A stretch of 8,186 bases of DNA, taken from Chitinophaga pinensis (GTDB taxonomy: Bacteria; Bacteroidota; Bacteroidia; Chitinophagales; Chitinophagaceae). Below, piece after piece: positions 8,004-8,186 of this stretch; positions within the stretch are counted from its first letter, which is position 1, and each line of letters starts with the position of its first letter. Location of the stretch: contig CAMCBE010000079.1 of the NCBI GenBank assembly GCA_945872805.1, forward strand, positions 1-8,186, written 5' to 3'. Both the position numbers and the translations under genes were made by a program. The notes under the pieces were generated by a model. That model had not been told where the DNA came from. It did not search any database and was given only the letters and a program-made list of their open reading frames with translations.

Positions 8004-8168
8004 GCGCTGTGTGCTTCGCACCGCTGAGCGCTGGAAACGCTTAACGCTGTGTGCTTCGCACCGCTGAGCGCTGGAAACGCTTAACGCTAGGTGCTTCGCA
8101 CCGCTTAACGCTGTGTGTGCTTCGCACCGCTTAACGCTGGAAACGCTCGACGCTGATCGCTTTACGCT
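7998..8168. repeat. CGCT-based tandem repeat array with 40-bp units and small hairpins
   Basis: Seventeen CGCT tetranucleotides, beginning at 8005, 8022, 8029, 8038, 8045, 8062, 8069, 8078, 8085, 8102, 8109, 8128, 8135, 8144, 8151, 8158 and 8165, follow a degenerate CGTT at 7998. After the first 7-bp step the spacings run 17-7-9-7, 17-7-9-7, 17-7-19-7-9-7-7-7. Two 40-bp units are identical (8009-8048 and 8049-8088); a third is shortened (8089-8112) and a fourth is diverged with an extra GT (8113-8168). The 7-bp steps have spacers GAG, TAA, CGA, GAT and TTA; the 9-bp step has GGAAA. Each long step carries GTGCTTCGCAC (8011, 8051, 8091, 8117), a hairpin with a 4-bp stem and TTC loop. The array is visibly richer in G+C than its surroundings and is not coding in any consistent frame, because 7 and 40 are not multiples of three. 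No T-tract follows, so it is not a typical intrinsic terminator. It resembles an intergenic repeat family, with unknown function. Confidence 0.9.
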
Positions 8169-8186
8169 AGTTGATTATAATTAGCC

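Noticed and set aside
8009..8127. The GTGCTTCGCAC hairpins as intrinsic terminators
   Set aside because: Stems are only 4-5 bp and none is followed by a T-tract on either strand.
7998..8168. The repeat array as a CRISPR
   Set aside because: Repeats follow one another directly with no unique spacers of constant length, and no cas gene is in view.

Overview
The window looks like a piece of a chromosome from a member of the Bacteroidota, probably near the Chitinophagales/Sphingobacteriales. The base composition is AT-leaning. All four genes encode proteins with Sec-type signal peptides, starts have A/T-rich leaders instead of Shine-Dalgarno sites, and the protein families (S9B dipeptidyl peptidase, GH78, GH95, large Asp-box propeller) are typical of that phylum. 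The phylum placement is inferred from family content, not from a marker gene.

Layout: three genes run on the minus strand, in transcription order GH95-like remnant (4978-4373), GH78 alpha-L-rhamnosidase-like enzyme with a C-terminal F5/8 (discoidin) module (4351-2165), and a dipeptidyl peptidase IV-like S9 peptidase (2117 to the left edge, where it is cut off before its catalytic His). Gaps of 21 bp and 29-47 bp suggest one transcription unit. Across a 163-bp divergent intergenic region (4979-5141), a large secreted protein with eleven Asp-box (BNR) repeats runs on the plus strand (5142-8003). Its end is overlapped by a GC-richer tandem repeat array built on CGCT tetranucleotides (7998-8168). 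The last 18 bases show nothing recognisable.

Functionally, the minus-strand genes look like a small export-targeted degradation set acting on rhamnose/fucose-containing plant or algal polysaccharide and on peptides. No SusC/SusD pair, sigma/anti-sigma pair or hybrid sensor is visible, so this cannot be called a complete polysaccharide utilisation locus from the window alone.

The two most notable points are: (1) the GH95 gene is an intact 201-codon frame that seems to join the N-terminal and extreme C-terminal ends of a family that is normally about 750-850 residues, with the catalytic barrel missing; and (2) the repeat array has a regular 17-7-9-7 spacing of CGCT, giving two perfect 40-bp units, and supplies the stop codon of the Asp-box gene. 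I do not see a convincing new multi-gene system here.
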